From an uncultured Bacteroidales bacterium (GTDB lineage: Bacteria; Bacteroidota; Bacteroidia; Bacteroidales; UBA932): a stretch of DNA of 64,000 bases. Made by a program: the position numbers and the translations under genes. This document shows, piece by piece, positions 35,372 to 43,711 of this stretch (the stretch's first letter is position 1; the number at the start of each line of letters is the position of its first letter). The notes beneath the pieces were generated by a model. That model had not been told where the DNA came from, did not search any database, and saw only the letters and a list, made by a program, of their open reading frames with translations. Location of the stretch: contig ONEX01000002.1 of the NCBI GenBank assembly GCA_900316955.1, positions 124,001 to 188,000 of the forward strand, read 5' to 3'.

Positions 35372-35782
35372 CTACTCCGCAATGGGGGGCATGCCCGGCG
35401 CATCCGCCGGCGCGACGTCCGGCAGGACGGCGGCGCGAAGGCGGATGAGGCGGGAGAGGATGGCGCCTTCCGTGCGGCCGAAGACGGAGGCGAGTTCGGC
35501 GAAGGAGACTCCATTGCGGTAGAGCTTTACCAGGGAGTGCTCGTCCTCGGGCGTCCAGGGCTTCGACGCCGGTTTCGGGACGTACAGGCCCAGGGACTGG
35601 AGCTTCAGCTTGATGGCATTGGGCGAGCGGCCCAGCTGGGTGGACATTTCCGCGCGGGCGACCCCGTCTGCGGCCATCTGCCTGAGCTCTTCCGCTTCTT
35701 CTTCGGTCCAGGGTTCGTTGAACTTGGCGTAGCGGCCTTTCAGGTCGGAATACTGCTCGGGAGTAAGAAAGAACGATTTCAT
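35372..35782 (-). CDS. Small DNA-binding-like protein with two SANT/HTH-type repeats
   Basis: This 136-residue protein (ATG at 35782; an in-frame ATG lies two codons earlier) contains two similar helical units: EPWTEEEAEELRQMAADGVA then LGRSPNAIKLKLQSLG, and KPWTPEDEHSLVKLYRNGVS then FGRTEGAILSRLIRL. Each has W-T-x-E-(E/D) followed by a helix-turn-helix, like Myb/SANT or GcrA-type units. The C-terminus is Pro/Ala-rich. It is probably a cytoplasmic DNA-binding protein. Target unknown; it lies between RAYT-linked repeats and the DUF1015 gene. Confidence 0.75.
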   Translation of the reverse strand: MKSFFLTPEQYSDLKGRYAKFNEPWTEEEAEELRQMAADGVARAEMSTQLGRSPNAIKLKLQSLGLYVPKPASKPWTPEDEHSLVKLYRNGVSFAELASVFGRTEGAILSRLIRLRAAVLPDVAPADAPGMPPIAE

Positions 35783-35984
35783 AATCAATAACTTATGTAT
35801 TCCGGACGGCAGGCGGGGCGCCCGGTTCCCCGGTCTTTGGGTGACGGGGGCAAGTTACGGAGGAAGAGCCGTGTTCGCAAAAAGGGAAACGGATAAAAAT
35901 GAAAACCGCCGCCCCAGCCGCCTGTGGGCGGGATTCCGGCATCGACATTTACACAAAAATCAAGGAATTTTGCGTAAAAAACGC

Positions 35985-35992
35985 TATCTTTG
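35985..35992 (+). promoter_or_regulatory. -7 element TATCTTTG upstream of the DUF1015 gene
   Basis: A full TAnnTTTG match lies 24 nt before the ATG at 36017. A TTTTG occurs only 12 nt upstream, closer than the canonical spacing. The rest of 35783-36016 shows no gene. Confidence 0.5.
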
Positions 35993-36016
35993 GGAATTGA
36001 ACAACCACAAATCGAC

Positions 36017-37279
36017 ATGGTAAGAGTAAAACCCTTCGCGGCCATCCGCCCGCCGAAAAACCTGGTCACCGAGGTGGCCGCCCCCCCGTATGACGTCCTG
36101 AACTCCGAAGAGGCCCGTGCCATGGCCGGAGAAAAGTCCCTCCTGCATATCACCAAGCCTGAGATCGACTTCGACCCCATCGCCGGCGAGCACGAGCAGC
36201 GCACCTACGACAAGGCCGTGGAGAACTTCAAGGCCTGGCGCGCCAAGGGCTGGCTGGTCCAGGACCCGAAGCCCATGTACTATGTCTATGCGCAGACGAT
36301 GGGCAAGCGCACCCAGTTCGGCCTCGTCCTCTGCGCCCATACCGACGACTACGCCGAGGGCATCATCAAGAAGCACGAGCTCACCCGCAAGGACAAGGAG
36401 GACGATCGCATGATCCACGTCCGCATCCAGAACGCGAACATCGAACCGGTCTTCTTCGCCTTCAAGGACAACGCGGAACTCGCCGCCATCGTCGCGAAGG
36501 CCGCCGCCGGCAAGCCCGAGTACAAGTTCGTGGACGAGAACAAGTTCACCCACACCTTCTGGGTGATCGACGACGACGCCACGATCGCCCGGATCACGGA
36601 GATCTTCACCACCCAGGTCGATGCGTTCTATGTGGCCGACGGCCATCACCGCACCGCCGCGGCCGCCCGCGTGGGCGCCGAGAAGCGGGCGCAGAACCCG
36701 AACCACACCGGCAACGAGGAGTACAACTACTTCATGGCCGTGTGCTTCCCGGAGAGCGAGCTCGCCATCATCGACTACAACCGCGTGGTCAAGGACCTGA
36801 ACGGCTTCACGCCGGAGGACTTCCTGAAGGCCCTGGAGGAGGATTTCGAGGTGAGCCTCGCCACCAAGCCGCGCTGCGGCCGCCCGGCGAAGCCGTACGC
36901 CCCGACGCAGTTGCACAACTTCTCCATGTACCTCGGCGATAAGTGGTACAGCCTCACCGCCAAGCCCGGCCGCTATGACGACAACGACCCGATCGGCGTC
37001 CTGGACGTGACAATCCTCTCCAACCTGGTGCTGGACAAGCTGCTGGGCATCAAGGACCTCCGCACGGACAAGCGCATCGACTTCGTCGGCGGCATCCGCG
37101 GGCTCGGCGAACTCGCCCGCCGCGTGGACTCCGGCGAAATGAAGGTCGCCTTCGCCCTGTACCCGGTCTCCATGCAGCAGCTCATCAACATCGCCGACAC
37201 CGGCAACATCATGCCGCCCAAGACCACCTGGTTCGAGCCCAAGCTCCGTTCCGGCCTGGCGATCCACGAGCTGGTGTAA
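36017..37279 (+). CDS. DUF1015 family protein
   Basis: The ATG at 36017 gives MVRVKPFAAIRPPKNLV and 420 residues; a TTG-initiated extension is unlikely. The DUF1015 pattern is clear: AAPPYDVLNSEEARAMA near 25, ITKPEID, and the conserved FYVADGHHRTAAAAR near 205, then YNYFMAVCFPESELAIIDYN. It is a soluble cytoplasmic protein whose biochemical role is not established. In many Bacteroidales it is a neighbour of serC and serA. Here it is convergent to them, with palindromic repeats in between. Confidence 0.92.
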   Translation: MVRVKPFAAIRPPKNLVTEVAAPPYDVLNSEEARAMAGEKSLLHITKPEIDFDPIAGEHEQRTYDKAVENFKAWRAKGWLVQDPKPMYYVYAQTMGKRTQFGLVLCAHTDDYAEGIIKKHELTRKDKEDDRMIHVRIQNANIEPVFFAFKDNAELAAIVAKAAAGKPEYKFVDENKFTHTFWVIDDDATIARITEIFTTQVDAFYVADGHHRTAAAARVGAEKRAQNPNHTGNEEYNYFMAVCFPESELAIIDYNRVVKDLNGFTPEDFLKALEEDFEVSLATKPRCGRPAKPYAPTQLHNFSMYLGDKWYSLTAKPGRYDDNDPIGVLDVTILSNLVLDKLLGIKDLRTDKRIDFVGGIRGLGELARRVDSGEMKVAFALYPVSMQQLINIADTGNIMPPKTTWFEPKLRSGLAIHELV

Positions 37280-37341
37280 CCTTACAGGTTCGGCACAAGG
37301 TGCCACAGAACCGATTCACTACCAGTAATTTACAATAACAA

Positions 37342-37435
37342 CGGTTCCGAACCCCTCTGAAAGAGTTGAGGTTCGGAACCGTTCATTTAGTAATCACTTG
37401 TCTATTAATACATTACAAAAGAAACCGTTCCGAAC
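37342..37435. repeat. REP-like palindromes between DUF1015 and serA
   Basis: CGGTTCCGAACC (37342-37353) pairs perfectly with GGTTCGGAACCG (37370-37381) over 16 nt. The inner GTTCGGAAC (37371-37379) pairs again with GTTCCGAAC (37427-37435) over 47 nt containing TAGTAATCACTTGTCTATTA and AATACATTACAAA. A small hairpin GGCAC-AAG-GTGCC occurs just upstream near 37292. Arrangement (two stems sharing a middle arm) is the same as at 34198-34293. Confidence 0.8.
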
Positions 37436-37480
37436 CTCCCCGGAGGGAAGCGCGGAACGGTAGAAGGACAGGGCGGAACC

Positions 37481-38401
37481 CTACTTGTTCACCTGGAACT
37501 TCGTGTTGCCGGTGGCGAAGAAGTCCGCGATCTGGCGGGCGGCGGCGAGGCCAGCGTTGACGTTGGCTTCGGAGGTCTGGGCGCCCATCTTCTTGGGCGT
37601 GGCGAAGACGCGGTAGCCGAACTTCTTGGTGAGCTGGTCGTAGTTGTCCGGCATGACGTCGGTGACGTACTTGAGGTCCTCACGCTCCTCCAGGGCCTTC
37701 AGGAGGCCTTCCTCGTCGATGACTTCCTTGCGGGCGGTGTTCACGACCGTCGCGCCCTTGGGCATCTTCATGAGGAGGTCATAGCCGATGCTGCGGATGG
37801 TGGCAGGCAGGGCCGGGATGTGGATGGAGAGGTAGTCGGACGTGGCATAGAGCTCCTCCACGGAGTGGACGGGCTCGGCGCCGCCGGCGACGATCTGCTC
37901 GTCGGTGAGGAACGGGTCCAGGGCGGAGATCTTCATGCCGAGGGCCTTCGCCTTCTGGCCGACCAGCCGGCCCACGTTGCCGTAGGCCTGGACGCCCAGG
38001 CGCTTGCCCTGCAGCTCGCTGCCGGTGGCCGGGGTGAAGTGCGTGCGGGCCATGAAGATCATCAGGCCGAGGGCGAGTTCCGCCACGGCGTTGGAGTTCT
38101 GGCCCGGGGTGTTCATCACGACGACCTTCGCGGCGGTCGCGGCGGCCAGGTCGACGTTGTCGTACCCGGCGCCCGCGCGGACGACGATCTTGAGCTTCGG
38201 GGCGGCGCCGATGACCTCGGCCGTCACCTTGTCGGAACGGATGATGATGGCGTCGACATCGGCCACGGCAGCGACGAAGTCGCTCTGTTCCGCATATTTC
38301 TCCAGCTTCACGACCTCGTGGCCGGCTTCCGTGAGAATCTTCACGATCCCTTCCACCGCCTTCGCGGCGAAAGGCTTCTGGGTAGCAAGTAAGACTTTCA
38401 T
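37481..38401 (-). CDS. serA: D-3-phosphoglycerate dehydrogenase
   Basis: This 306-residue short-form enzyme has no ACT domain; it oxidises 3-phosphoglycerate at the start of serine synthesis. The NAD-binding glycine motif is GVQAYGNVGRLVG near residue 140. The catalytic Arg region is VVNTARKEVIDEEGLL near 225. The segment that usually carries the catalytic His reads KKMGAQTSEAN, so Gln stands in its place; from memory this variant is common in Bacteroidota SerA. It lies 1 nt downstream of serC in the same direction. Confidence 0.93.
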   Translation of the reverse strand: MKVLLATQKPFAAKAVEGIVKILTEAGHEVVKLEKYAEQSDFVAAVADVDAIIIRSDKVTAEVIGAAPKLKIVVRAGAGYDNVDLAAATAAKVVVMNTPGQNSNAVAELALGLMIFMARTHFTPATGSELQGKRLGVQAYGNVGRLVGQKAKALGMKISALDPFLTDEQIVAGGAEPVHSVEELYATSDYLSIHIPALPATIRSIGYDLLMKMPKGATVVNTARKEVIDEEGLLKALEEREDLKYVTDVMPDNYDQLTKKFGYRVFATPKKMGAQTSEANVNAGLAAARQIADFFATGNTKFQVNK

Positions 38402-38402
38402 A

Positions 38403-39476
38403 TTATTTCTTCAAAGCTTCGAATTCCTTCATGCAGTCCACCAGGGCCTGGACATCCTCGATGGAGCAGGCGTTGTACAGGGAGGCGCGGAAGCCGCCGA
38501 CGGAGCGGTGGCCCTTGATGCCCACCATGCCGCGTTCCTTCGCGAAGGCGAAGAACTCGTCCTGCAGGGCCTCCTTGCCGGGAGCCATCACGAAGCAGAC
38601 GTTCATCAGGGAGCGGTCCTCCTTGACGGCGGTGCCCACGAACATGGAGTTGCGGTCGATCTCGTCATAGAGGAGGGCGGCCTTCTTCTTGTTGATCTCG
38701 TACATGGCCTCGACGCCGCCGATGGACTTGAGCCACTTGAGGGTTTCCTTCATCACGAAGATGGCGAACACCGGCGGGGTGTTGAACATGGAGAGCTTGT
38801 CGATGTGGGTGCGGTAGTCGAGCATCGTCGGGATGTAGCGGCTCACGCGGCCCAGGGCGTCCTTGCGGACGATGGCGAAGATGACGCCGGCGGGGCCGAC
38901 GTTCTTCTGCGCGCCGCCGTAGATGAGGTCATACTTGGAGACGTCCACCGGACGGGACATGATGTCGGAGGACATGTCGGCGATGAGCGGGCACGGGACG
39001 TCGAGGTCCTCGTGGATCTCGGTGCCGTAGATGGTGTTGTTCGTGGTGATGTGGAGGTAGTCGAGGTCCGCGGGCACCTCGAAGCCCTTCGGGATATAGG
39101 TGTAGTTCTTGTCCTTGGAGCTGGCGATGGCGTAGGCGTCGCCGAGGCCCTTGGCCTCCTTGAGCGCCTTGCTGGCCCACACGCCGGTGTCCAGGTAGGC
39201 GGCCTTCTTCTCCAGGAAGTTCATCGCAACATAGAGGAACTGGAGGGAGGCGCCGCCGCCGAGGAAGACGACCTCGTGCGTGTCCGGGATATGGAGCAGT
39301 TCCTTCCACAGGGCGCGGCACTCATCCATGACGGCGTCCCACTCCTTGGTACGGTGGGAGACGCAGAGGACGGACATGCCGGTGCCGCTGAAATCCTTCA
39401 GGGCTTCGATGGTGTTGTCGATGGCAACCTGCGGGAGAAGGCAGGGGCCTGCATTGAAAACGTGAACCTTTTTCAT
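38403..39476 (-). CDS. serC: Phosphoserine aminotransferase
   Basis: This 357-residue PLP enzyme converts 3-phosphohydroxypyruvate and glutamate to phosphoserine, the step after SerA. The N-terminus [19 protein letters not shown] is typical. The glycine-rich [20 protein letters not shown] and the PLP-lysine region [20 protein letters not shown] are clear. The C-terminus [20 protein letters not shown] matches the family. It forms an operon with serA. Confidence 0.96.
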   Translation of the reverse strand: MKKVHVFNAGPCLLPQVAIDNTIEALKDFSGTGMSVLCVSHRTKEWDAVMDECRALWKELLHIPDTHEVVFLGGGASLQFLYVAMNFLEKKAAYLDTGVWASKALKEAKGLGDAYAIASSKDKNYTYIPKGFEVPADLDYLHITTNNTIYGTEIHEDLDVPCPLIADMSSDIMSRPVDVSKYDLIYGGAQKNVGPAGVIFAIVRKDALGRVSRYIPTMLDYRTHIDKLSMFNTPPVFAIFVMKETLKWLKSIGGVEAMYEINKKKAALLYDEIDRNSMFVGTAVKEDRSLMNVCFVMAPGKEALQDEFFAFAKERGMVGIKGHRSVGGFRASLYNACSIEDVQALVDCMKEFEALKK

Positions 39477-39536
39477 TTCTAAAAAAATAGTTATCGATTT
39501 GATTGGCCGAAGTTACTGATTTATTATGGAATTTCC

Positions 39537-40139
39537 TTACTTTTCTTCGAGTTTCGCCATATCGCCCATCCTTTTCCGGAAGTCCTCCTCCCACGCGAGC
39601 CGCACCCGGACCTCCAGGGCGCATTCCAGCCCGAAATCCTGCGCGGACGGAGTCAGGCCCATGTCCTTGAGGACCTTCATCACCCCGTTCATGGACAGGT
39701 AGTCGAAGGTGACCCGGAAGGTTTTCCCGGCGACCTTGTCGATGACTTCCGCCTGCGCGAGCGCATCGGCCGTGGAGGTCTTGTACGCCCGGATCAGGCC
39801 CGGGATTCCGAGCTTGATGCCGCCGAAATACCGCACGACCACCACGAGGATGTCGCTCAGGCCCATCGAGTCGATCTGGCCCAGGATCGGGCGGCCGGCC
39901 GAGCCGGAGGGCTCGCCGTCGTCATTGGCCCGGAAGCGGTCCCCCTTGTAGCCCAGGCGATAGGCGTAGCAGTGGTGCCGCGCGTCGTGGTATTCCTTCT
40001 TGAGACCGGCCACGATATCCTTCACTTCCTCCTCCGTTTCCACGGGATAGGCCAGCGCGATGAAGCGGGAGCCGTTGTCCTTGAACAGCCCCTCGCTCCG
40101 GGCCGCGATGCTCCGGTATGCGTCGAAATATTCCACCAC
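39537..40139 (-). CDS. IMPACT/YigZ family protein
   Basis: This protein is about 200 residues if translation begins at GTG 40139 (or GTG 40136). The frame continues upstream to an ATG at 40265, but that would cover the divergent promoter and the first codons of the neighbour. IMPACT-family segments include SRFIALAYPVETEEEVKDIV, HHCYAYRLGYKGDRFRANDD and GEPSGSAGRPILGQID, the family hallmark, followed by VVVVRYFGGIKLGIPGLIRA. The C-terminal ferredoxin-like domain ends MGDMAKLEEK. Role in translation or stress is poorly defined. Confidence 0.9.
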   Translation of the reverse strand: MVEYFDAYRSIAARSEGLFKDNGSRFIALAYPVETEEEVKDIVAGLKKEYHDARHHCYAYRLGYKGDRFRANDDGEPSGSAGRPILGQIDSMGLSDILVVVVRYFGGIKLGIPGLIRAYKTSTADALAQAEVIDKVAGKTFRVTFDYLSMNGVMKVLKDMGLTPSAQDFGLECALEVRVRLAWEEDFRKRMGDMAKLEEK

Positions 40140-40165
40140 GACGAAAGTAGCTTTTTTTAGGGAAA

Positions 40166-40199
40166 TTTGCAATCGGGACGGATTTTTATTGTATCTTTG
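40166..40199 (+). promoter_or_regulatory. Bacteroidota promoter, TTTG-N22-TATCTTTG, for the 40228/miaA operon
   Basis: TTTG at 40166-40169 and TATCTTTG at 40192-40199, 22 nt apart; the ATG follows 28 nt after the -7 element. Its position argues against translation of the neighbouring IMPACT gene through this region. Confidence 0.65.
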
Positions 40200-40227
40200 G
40201 TTTCCGAAAACAAGATTTGCAGCGACT

Positions 40228-40794
40228 ATGGTATTCCGACTCAGAGTGACCTTGACCGGCATCAAGGGTTTCTTCCGAATCTATCACGTGAACGGCGCGA
40301 CGACGCTGTACACCCTCCATAAGCAGATGCGGGCCGACATGGAGTTCCCGCAGGACCAGCTCATCATGTTCAAGGCCCTCGACGTCGAGGGCGCCGTGGT
40401 GGGCCGCTACGGCCTGTTCGACCTGGGCTCCGGCACCGTGGACCAGGTCTCCCTGGAAAAGGCCGTCAAGGCCGGCGCCACCGACTTCGTCTATTTCTAC
40501 GACGTCACGAACCGCAAGAGCGTGAACATCGCCGTGGAAGGCGAGGTGGAAGGAGCCACGGTCAGTCCCGACTCCCCCTTCATCGCTGAATCCAAGGGTC
40601 CCAACCCCATCGAATTCGAGAACGGCTACGTCGCCTACGAGGACCTGCCCGACGAGCAGCGCCACCTCCCCGGCGAGAACAAGGGCGGCATGGACTTCGA
40701 CGACGACGAGGACTTCGACGACGAGGAAGAGGAGGAAGAGGAGGAGGAGGACGACGACGAGGACGGCAAGGAAATCTACGACGAGAACGAATAG
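40228..40794 (+). CDS. pRiA4b ORF-3-like (IS1096 TnpR-type fold) protein with acidic tail
   Basis: The ATG at 40228 gives MVFRLRVTLTGIKGFFRIYH and 188 residues. The first 130 residues resemble the pRiA4b ORF-3-like family (TTLYTLHKQMRADMEFPQDQ, then KAGATDFVYFYDVTNRKSVN). The last 35 residues are almost all Asp and Glu. It is encoded 3 nt before miaA and shares its promoter. The acidic tail could bind basic proteins or ribosomal components; function unknown. Confidence 0.85.
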   Translation: MVFRLRVTLTGIKGFFRIYHVNGATTLYTLHKQMRADMEFPQDQLIMFKALDVEGAVVGRYGLFDLGSGTVDQVSLEKAVKAGATDFVYFYDVTNRKSVNIAVEGEVEGATVSPDSPFIAESKGPNPIEFENGYVAYEDLPDEQRHLPGENKGGMDFDDDEDFDDEEEEEEEEEDDDEDGKEIYDENE

Positions 40795-40797
40795 CGG

Positions 40798-41664
40798 ATG
40801 GGCAGGCGGCTCCTGGTGATCCTCGGCCCGACTGCCGTCGGCAAGACCGACTACAGCATCGAGAAGGCGCTGGAGTACGGAAGTCCCGTCATCTCCTGCG
40901 ATTCCCGCCAGTTTTACAAGGAAATGCGCATCGGCACGGCCGTTCCCACCGAGGAACAGCGCGCGCGGGTGCGCCACTATTTTATCCAGGACCGCTCCGT
41001 CACGGTCAACTACACCGCCGGCATGTACGAGGCGGAAGCCCTCGAACTCATCGGCCGCCTCTTCGCCGAGGGCCACGAGACACTCGTGGTGACGGGCGGC
41101 TCCATGCTCTATATCGACGCCCTCTGCTACGGCCTGGACGACTTTCCGGAAGTGCCCATGATGCTCCGGGAGCACCTCATGGAATGCCTCCGCGACGAAG
41201 GCGTAGAAGTCCTGGCAGACCAGCTCAAGGAACTGGATCCCGTCACCTACGACGAGATCGACCTGTCCAACGGGCAGCGGGTCATCCGCGCCCTGGAGGT
41301 GTGCCTGTACACCGGGCAGCCCTTCTCCTCCTTCAAGACCCGGAGCTTCAAGGAGCGGGAATTCGAGATCGAGAAAGTCGGCCTGACCCGGCCGCGGGAA
41401 GAGCTTTACGCGCGCATAGATGCCCGCGTGCTCAAGATGATGGAGGAAGGGCTGGAAGCCGAGGCCCGGAGTCTCCTCCCGTACCGCGACCTTCCAGCCC
41501 TCCAGACGGTGGGCTACCGCGAAATGTTCGAATATTTCGACGGGAAGCACGACCTGGAGGAGACCGTCCGTCTCATCCAGCGCAACACCCGCCACTACGC
41601 CAAGCGCCAGCTGACCTGGTGGCGCCGCGACCCGTCCATCCGCTGGGTCGAAGCTACTTCGTAA
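40798..41664 (+). CDS. miaA: tRNA dimethylallyltransferase
   Basis: This 288-residue enzyme adds a dimethylallyl group to A37 of tRNAs reading UNN codons, using the DMAPP supplied by the MEP pathway (ispH is at 1260). P-loop ILGPTAVGKTDYS is near residues 8-20. SCDSRQFYKEMRIGTA and VVTGGSMLYIDALCYG follow. The C-terminus has LPALQTVGYREMF and TRHYAKRQLTWWRRD. Its 3' end overlaps the convergent GH51 gene by 11 bp. Confidence 0.96.
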   Translation: MGRRLLVILGPTAVGKTDYSIEKALEYGSPVISCDSRQFYKEMRIGTAVPTEEQRARVRHYFIQDRSVTVNYTAGMYEAEALELIGRLFAEGHETLVVTGGSMLYIDALCYGLDDFPEVPMMLREHLMECLRDEGVEVLADQLKELDPVTYDEIDLSNGQRVIRALEVCLYTGQPFSSFKTRSFKEREFEIEKVGLTRPREELYARIDARVLKMMEEGLEAEARSLLPYRDLPALQTVGYREMFEYFDGKHDLEETVRLIQRNTRHYAKRQLTWWRRDPSIRWVEATS

Positions 41665-43630
41665 TCACAAAGACCGTGAAGCACTGCGGCGGGACCGTCG
41701 CGGTGAGGGACTTGCCCTCGCCGGTGAAGGCGGCCTTGACCGGCGCGATGCGGCCGGGGGCGTCCAGGGTGTTGTCCTCGTAGAGGAGGCCGGAGGTGAA
41801 GTTGACACGCTCCACCGCCTTCACGGTCTCTTTCTTCTTGAGGCCGTTGAACGCGAATTCCACTTCCTGCGGCTTCTCGGAGGTGTTGATCACCTTCACA
41901 TAGACCTTGTCCCCGTCCTTCACGGCGCTGGCGAAGAGGCCGTCCTGGCCTTCGGCGCCGGTGACGTTCACGCCGTCCATCTTGAGCGTCAGCACGTTCT
42001 GGCCCTTGTACTGGCCGTACAGCTGCTGCACGTGCCAGCTGGCGGTGCGCATGGAGCGGAGGTTGTCGAACCAGATGAGGTCCGGACGCCACTGCCAGCC
42101 CTCGACGTGGGCGAACAGCGGAGCGTAAGTGGCCATGTGCACGATGTCGGCGTTGCGCTCGATGGTGGTCATGAAGGCCGCTTCCAGGAGGGAGGCGTGG
42201 AAATGGTTGAACTTCCGGCCGGCCCCGTGGCAGGCGTACTCGCCGGCGAACACCTTCGGGCCCTTGCGGTCGTAGTTGTCATAGCGGGCGCCCTGGGCGA
42301 GGAACCAGGTCTCCGGACGGTAGAAATGCTCGTCCACGAGGTCGGCGCCGAGGCGCTTCATCTCGGGCCAGAGATAGTCGAACTGGTCGCCTTCGGAGTT
42401 CGGGCCGCTGGTGCCGACGATCTTGATGTCGGGATACGCGGCGCGGATGGCCTTCACGAAGGGCTCCAGGTGCTCGGGATAGATCGGATCCCACTGCTCG
42501 TTGCCGATGCCGATGAACTTGAGGTTGAACGGGGCCGGATGGCCCATGTCGGCGCGGACCTTGCCCCAGGTGGAGGTCACGGGGCCGTTCGCGAACTCGA
42601 TGAGGTCCAGGGCGTCCTGGATGAAGGGCTGGAGCTCGTCCACCGGGCAATGGGCGTCCGGATCGTCATTCTGGAACTGGCACGCCAGGCCGCAGCTCAG
42701 GATGGGGAGCGGCTCGGAGCCAATCTCTTCCGAAAGCTGGAAGAACTCGAAGAATCCGAGGCCGTAGCTCTGGAAATAGTCCGGATAGAAACGGTGCGGG
42801 AAGGTGTATTCCCAGCGGTTCTCGTTGATGGGACGGTTCTCCACCGGGCCCACGGTATTCTTCCAGTTGTAGCGGGTCGCGAGGTCCGCGCCTTCCACGA
42901 TGCAGCCTCCGGGGAAGCGGAAAATGCCGGGCTTGAGGTCCGCGAGGGCCTGCGCCAGGTCCTTCCGCATGCCGTTGCGGTGGCCCATCCAGGTGTCCGT
43001 CGGGAACAGGGACACGTGCTCGAGGTCCACGGTCTTGCGGTCGCCCACGAGGAAGATGCGGAGGACCGCCTTCTCCAGCGTCGTATCGGGCTTCAGGATC
43101 ACCTCATACTGCTTCCAGTCCTTGCCGGCGACCTTCAGGGGTTCCTGGCAGACGAACTGGTTCTCGCCCATGGACGCGGTGTTCACCAGCTCGATGCGGA
43201 GCTCGGAGGCGCCGCCGTCCGGGACGCGGGCCCAGACCGTGAAGCGGTAGGTTTCCCCGCCTTTCACGCCGATGCCGAAGAAGCCTTCATTGTCCAGGCC
43301 GGTCCACTTGTGCGGATGGCCGGGATCGACGAGACGCACATAGTGCGGGCAGCGCTCGAACGGGCCGTCGTTCAAGACTTCCACCTTTCCGAAGGCTTTC
43401 CAGCCCTGGAGCGGGTCGTTCGGGAACTCGAAGGAACGGTTCTTCACGAGCTCGGCGTACAGGCCGCCGTCGGCCGCATAGTTGATGTCCTCGAAGAAGA
43501 TGCCGTACATGGTGGGCTGGATGGGCGCGCCGACCTTCTTGAGGTCGATGTCCATGCGGTGGACCTGCGCGAAGGAGACCGCTCCGACAAGGAGGGCCGC
43601 CGCCGTGAGAAGGAGTTGTTTCCGGGTCAT
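41654..43630 (-). CDS. GH51 alpha-L-arabinofuranosidase (658 aa, two-domain form)
   Basis: This secreted enzyme (signal peptide MTRKQLLLTAAALLVGAVSF, cut near AQ) should remove arabinofuranosyl side groups. An N-terminal carbohydrate-binding-like domain (about 70-190, ERCPHYVRLVDPGHPHKWTG, then TYRFTVWARVPDGG) precedes the GH51 barrel. The catalytic acid/base is Glu in GIGNEQWDP, and the nucleophile Glu is in VFAGEYACHG. A C-terminal beta domain follows. It is divergent from the 43706 regulator, whose promoter region it shares. It is a different GH51 subtype from the 512-residue enzyme at 57214. Confidence 0.92.
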   Translation of the reverse strand: MTRKQLLLTAAALLVGAVSFAQVHRMDIDLKKVGAPIQPTMYGIFFEDINYAADGGLYAELVKNRSFEFPNDPLQGWKAFGKVEVLNDGPFERCPHYVRLVDPGHPHKWTGLDNEGFFGIGVKGGETYRFTVWARVPDGGASELRIELVNTASMGENQFVCQEPLKVAGKDWKQYEVILKPDTTLEKAVLRIFLVGDRKTVDLEHVSLFPTDTWMGHRNGMRKDLAQALADLKPGIFRFPGGCIVEGADLATRYNWKNTVGPVENRPINENRWEYTFPHRFYPDYFQSYGLGFFEFFQLSEEIGSEPLPILSCGLACQFQNDDPDAHCPVDELQPFIQDALDLIEFANGPVTSTWGKVRADMGHPAPFNLKFIGIGNEQWDPIYPEHLEPFVKAIRAAYPDIKIVGTSGPNSEGDQFDYLWPEMKRLGADLVDEHFYRPETWFLAQGARYDNYDRKGPKVFAGEYACHGAGRKFNHFHASLLEAAFMTTIERNADIVHMATYAPLFAHVEGWQWRPDLIWFDNLRSMRTASWHVQQLYGQYKGQNVLTLKMDGVNVTGAEGQDGLFASAVKDGDKVYVKVINTSEKPQEVEFAFNGLKKKETVKAVERVNFTSGLLYEDNTLDAPGRIAPVKAAFTGEGKSLTATVPPQCFTVFVITK

Positions 43631-43655
43631 ACGATGGTCGAAATTAGCTTTAGAT

Positions 43656-43686
43656 TTTCAAATGTACGCAAAATTACGTAAGTTTG
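43656..43686. promoter_or_regulatory. Divergent promoters: GH51 (minus) and the regulator (plus)
   Basis: Plus: TTTC at 43656-43659, 19 nt, then TAAGTTTG at 43679-43686, 19 nt before the regulator ATG. Minus: CAAATGTA at 43659-43666 reads TACATTTG, 28 nt before the GH51 ATG. The operator candidate at 43692-43711 lies just outside the minus promoter. Confidence 0.6.
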
Positions 43687-43691
43687 GACGT

Positions 43692-43711
43692 TAAAAGGTG
43701 GACAAATGAAC
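43692..43711 (-). promoter_or_regulatory. Candidate operator GTTCA-N4-TCCACCTTTTA (copy 1)
   Basis: Read on the minus strand, this 20-nt site matches 46632-46651 at 16 positions (GTTCA and TCCACCTTTTA identical, 4 middle bases different). It ends 25 nt upstream of the GH51 -7 element, a position suited to activation. On the plus strand it overlaps the regulator's own start codon, a position suited to autorepression. Confidence 0.5.

Noticed and set aside
35785-36204. A 139-codon minus-strand frame between the HTH gene and DUF1015
   Set aside because: Over half is antisense to the well-supported DUF1015 gene, and the rest is repeat-poor intergenic sequence with no coding character.
39537-40265. 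Longer IMPACT-family protein starting at 40265
   Set aside because: The extra 42 residues would be encoded over the TTTG/TATCTTTG promoter and the start of the divergent gene and do not resemble the family; a GTG start at 40139 fits the usual length.
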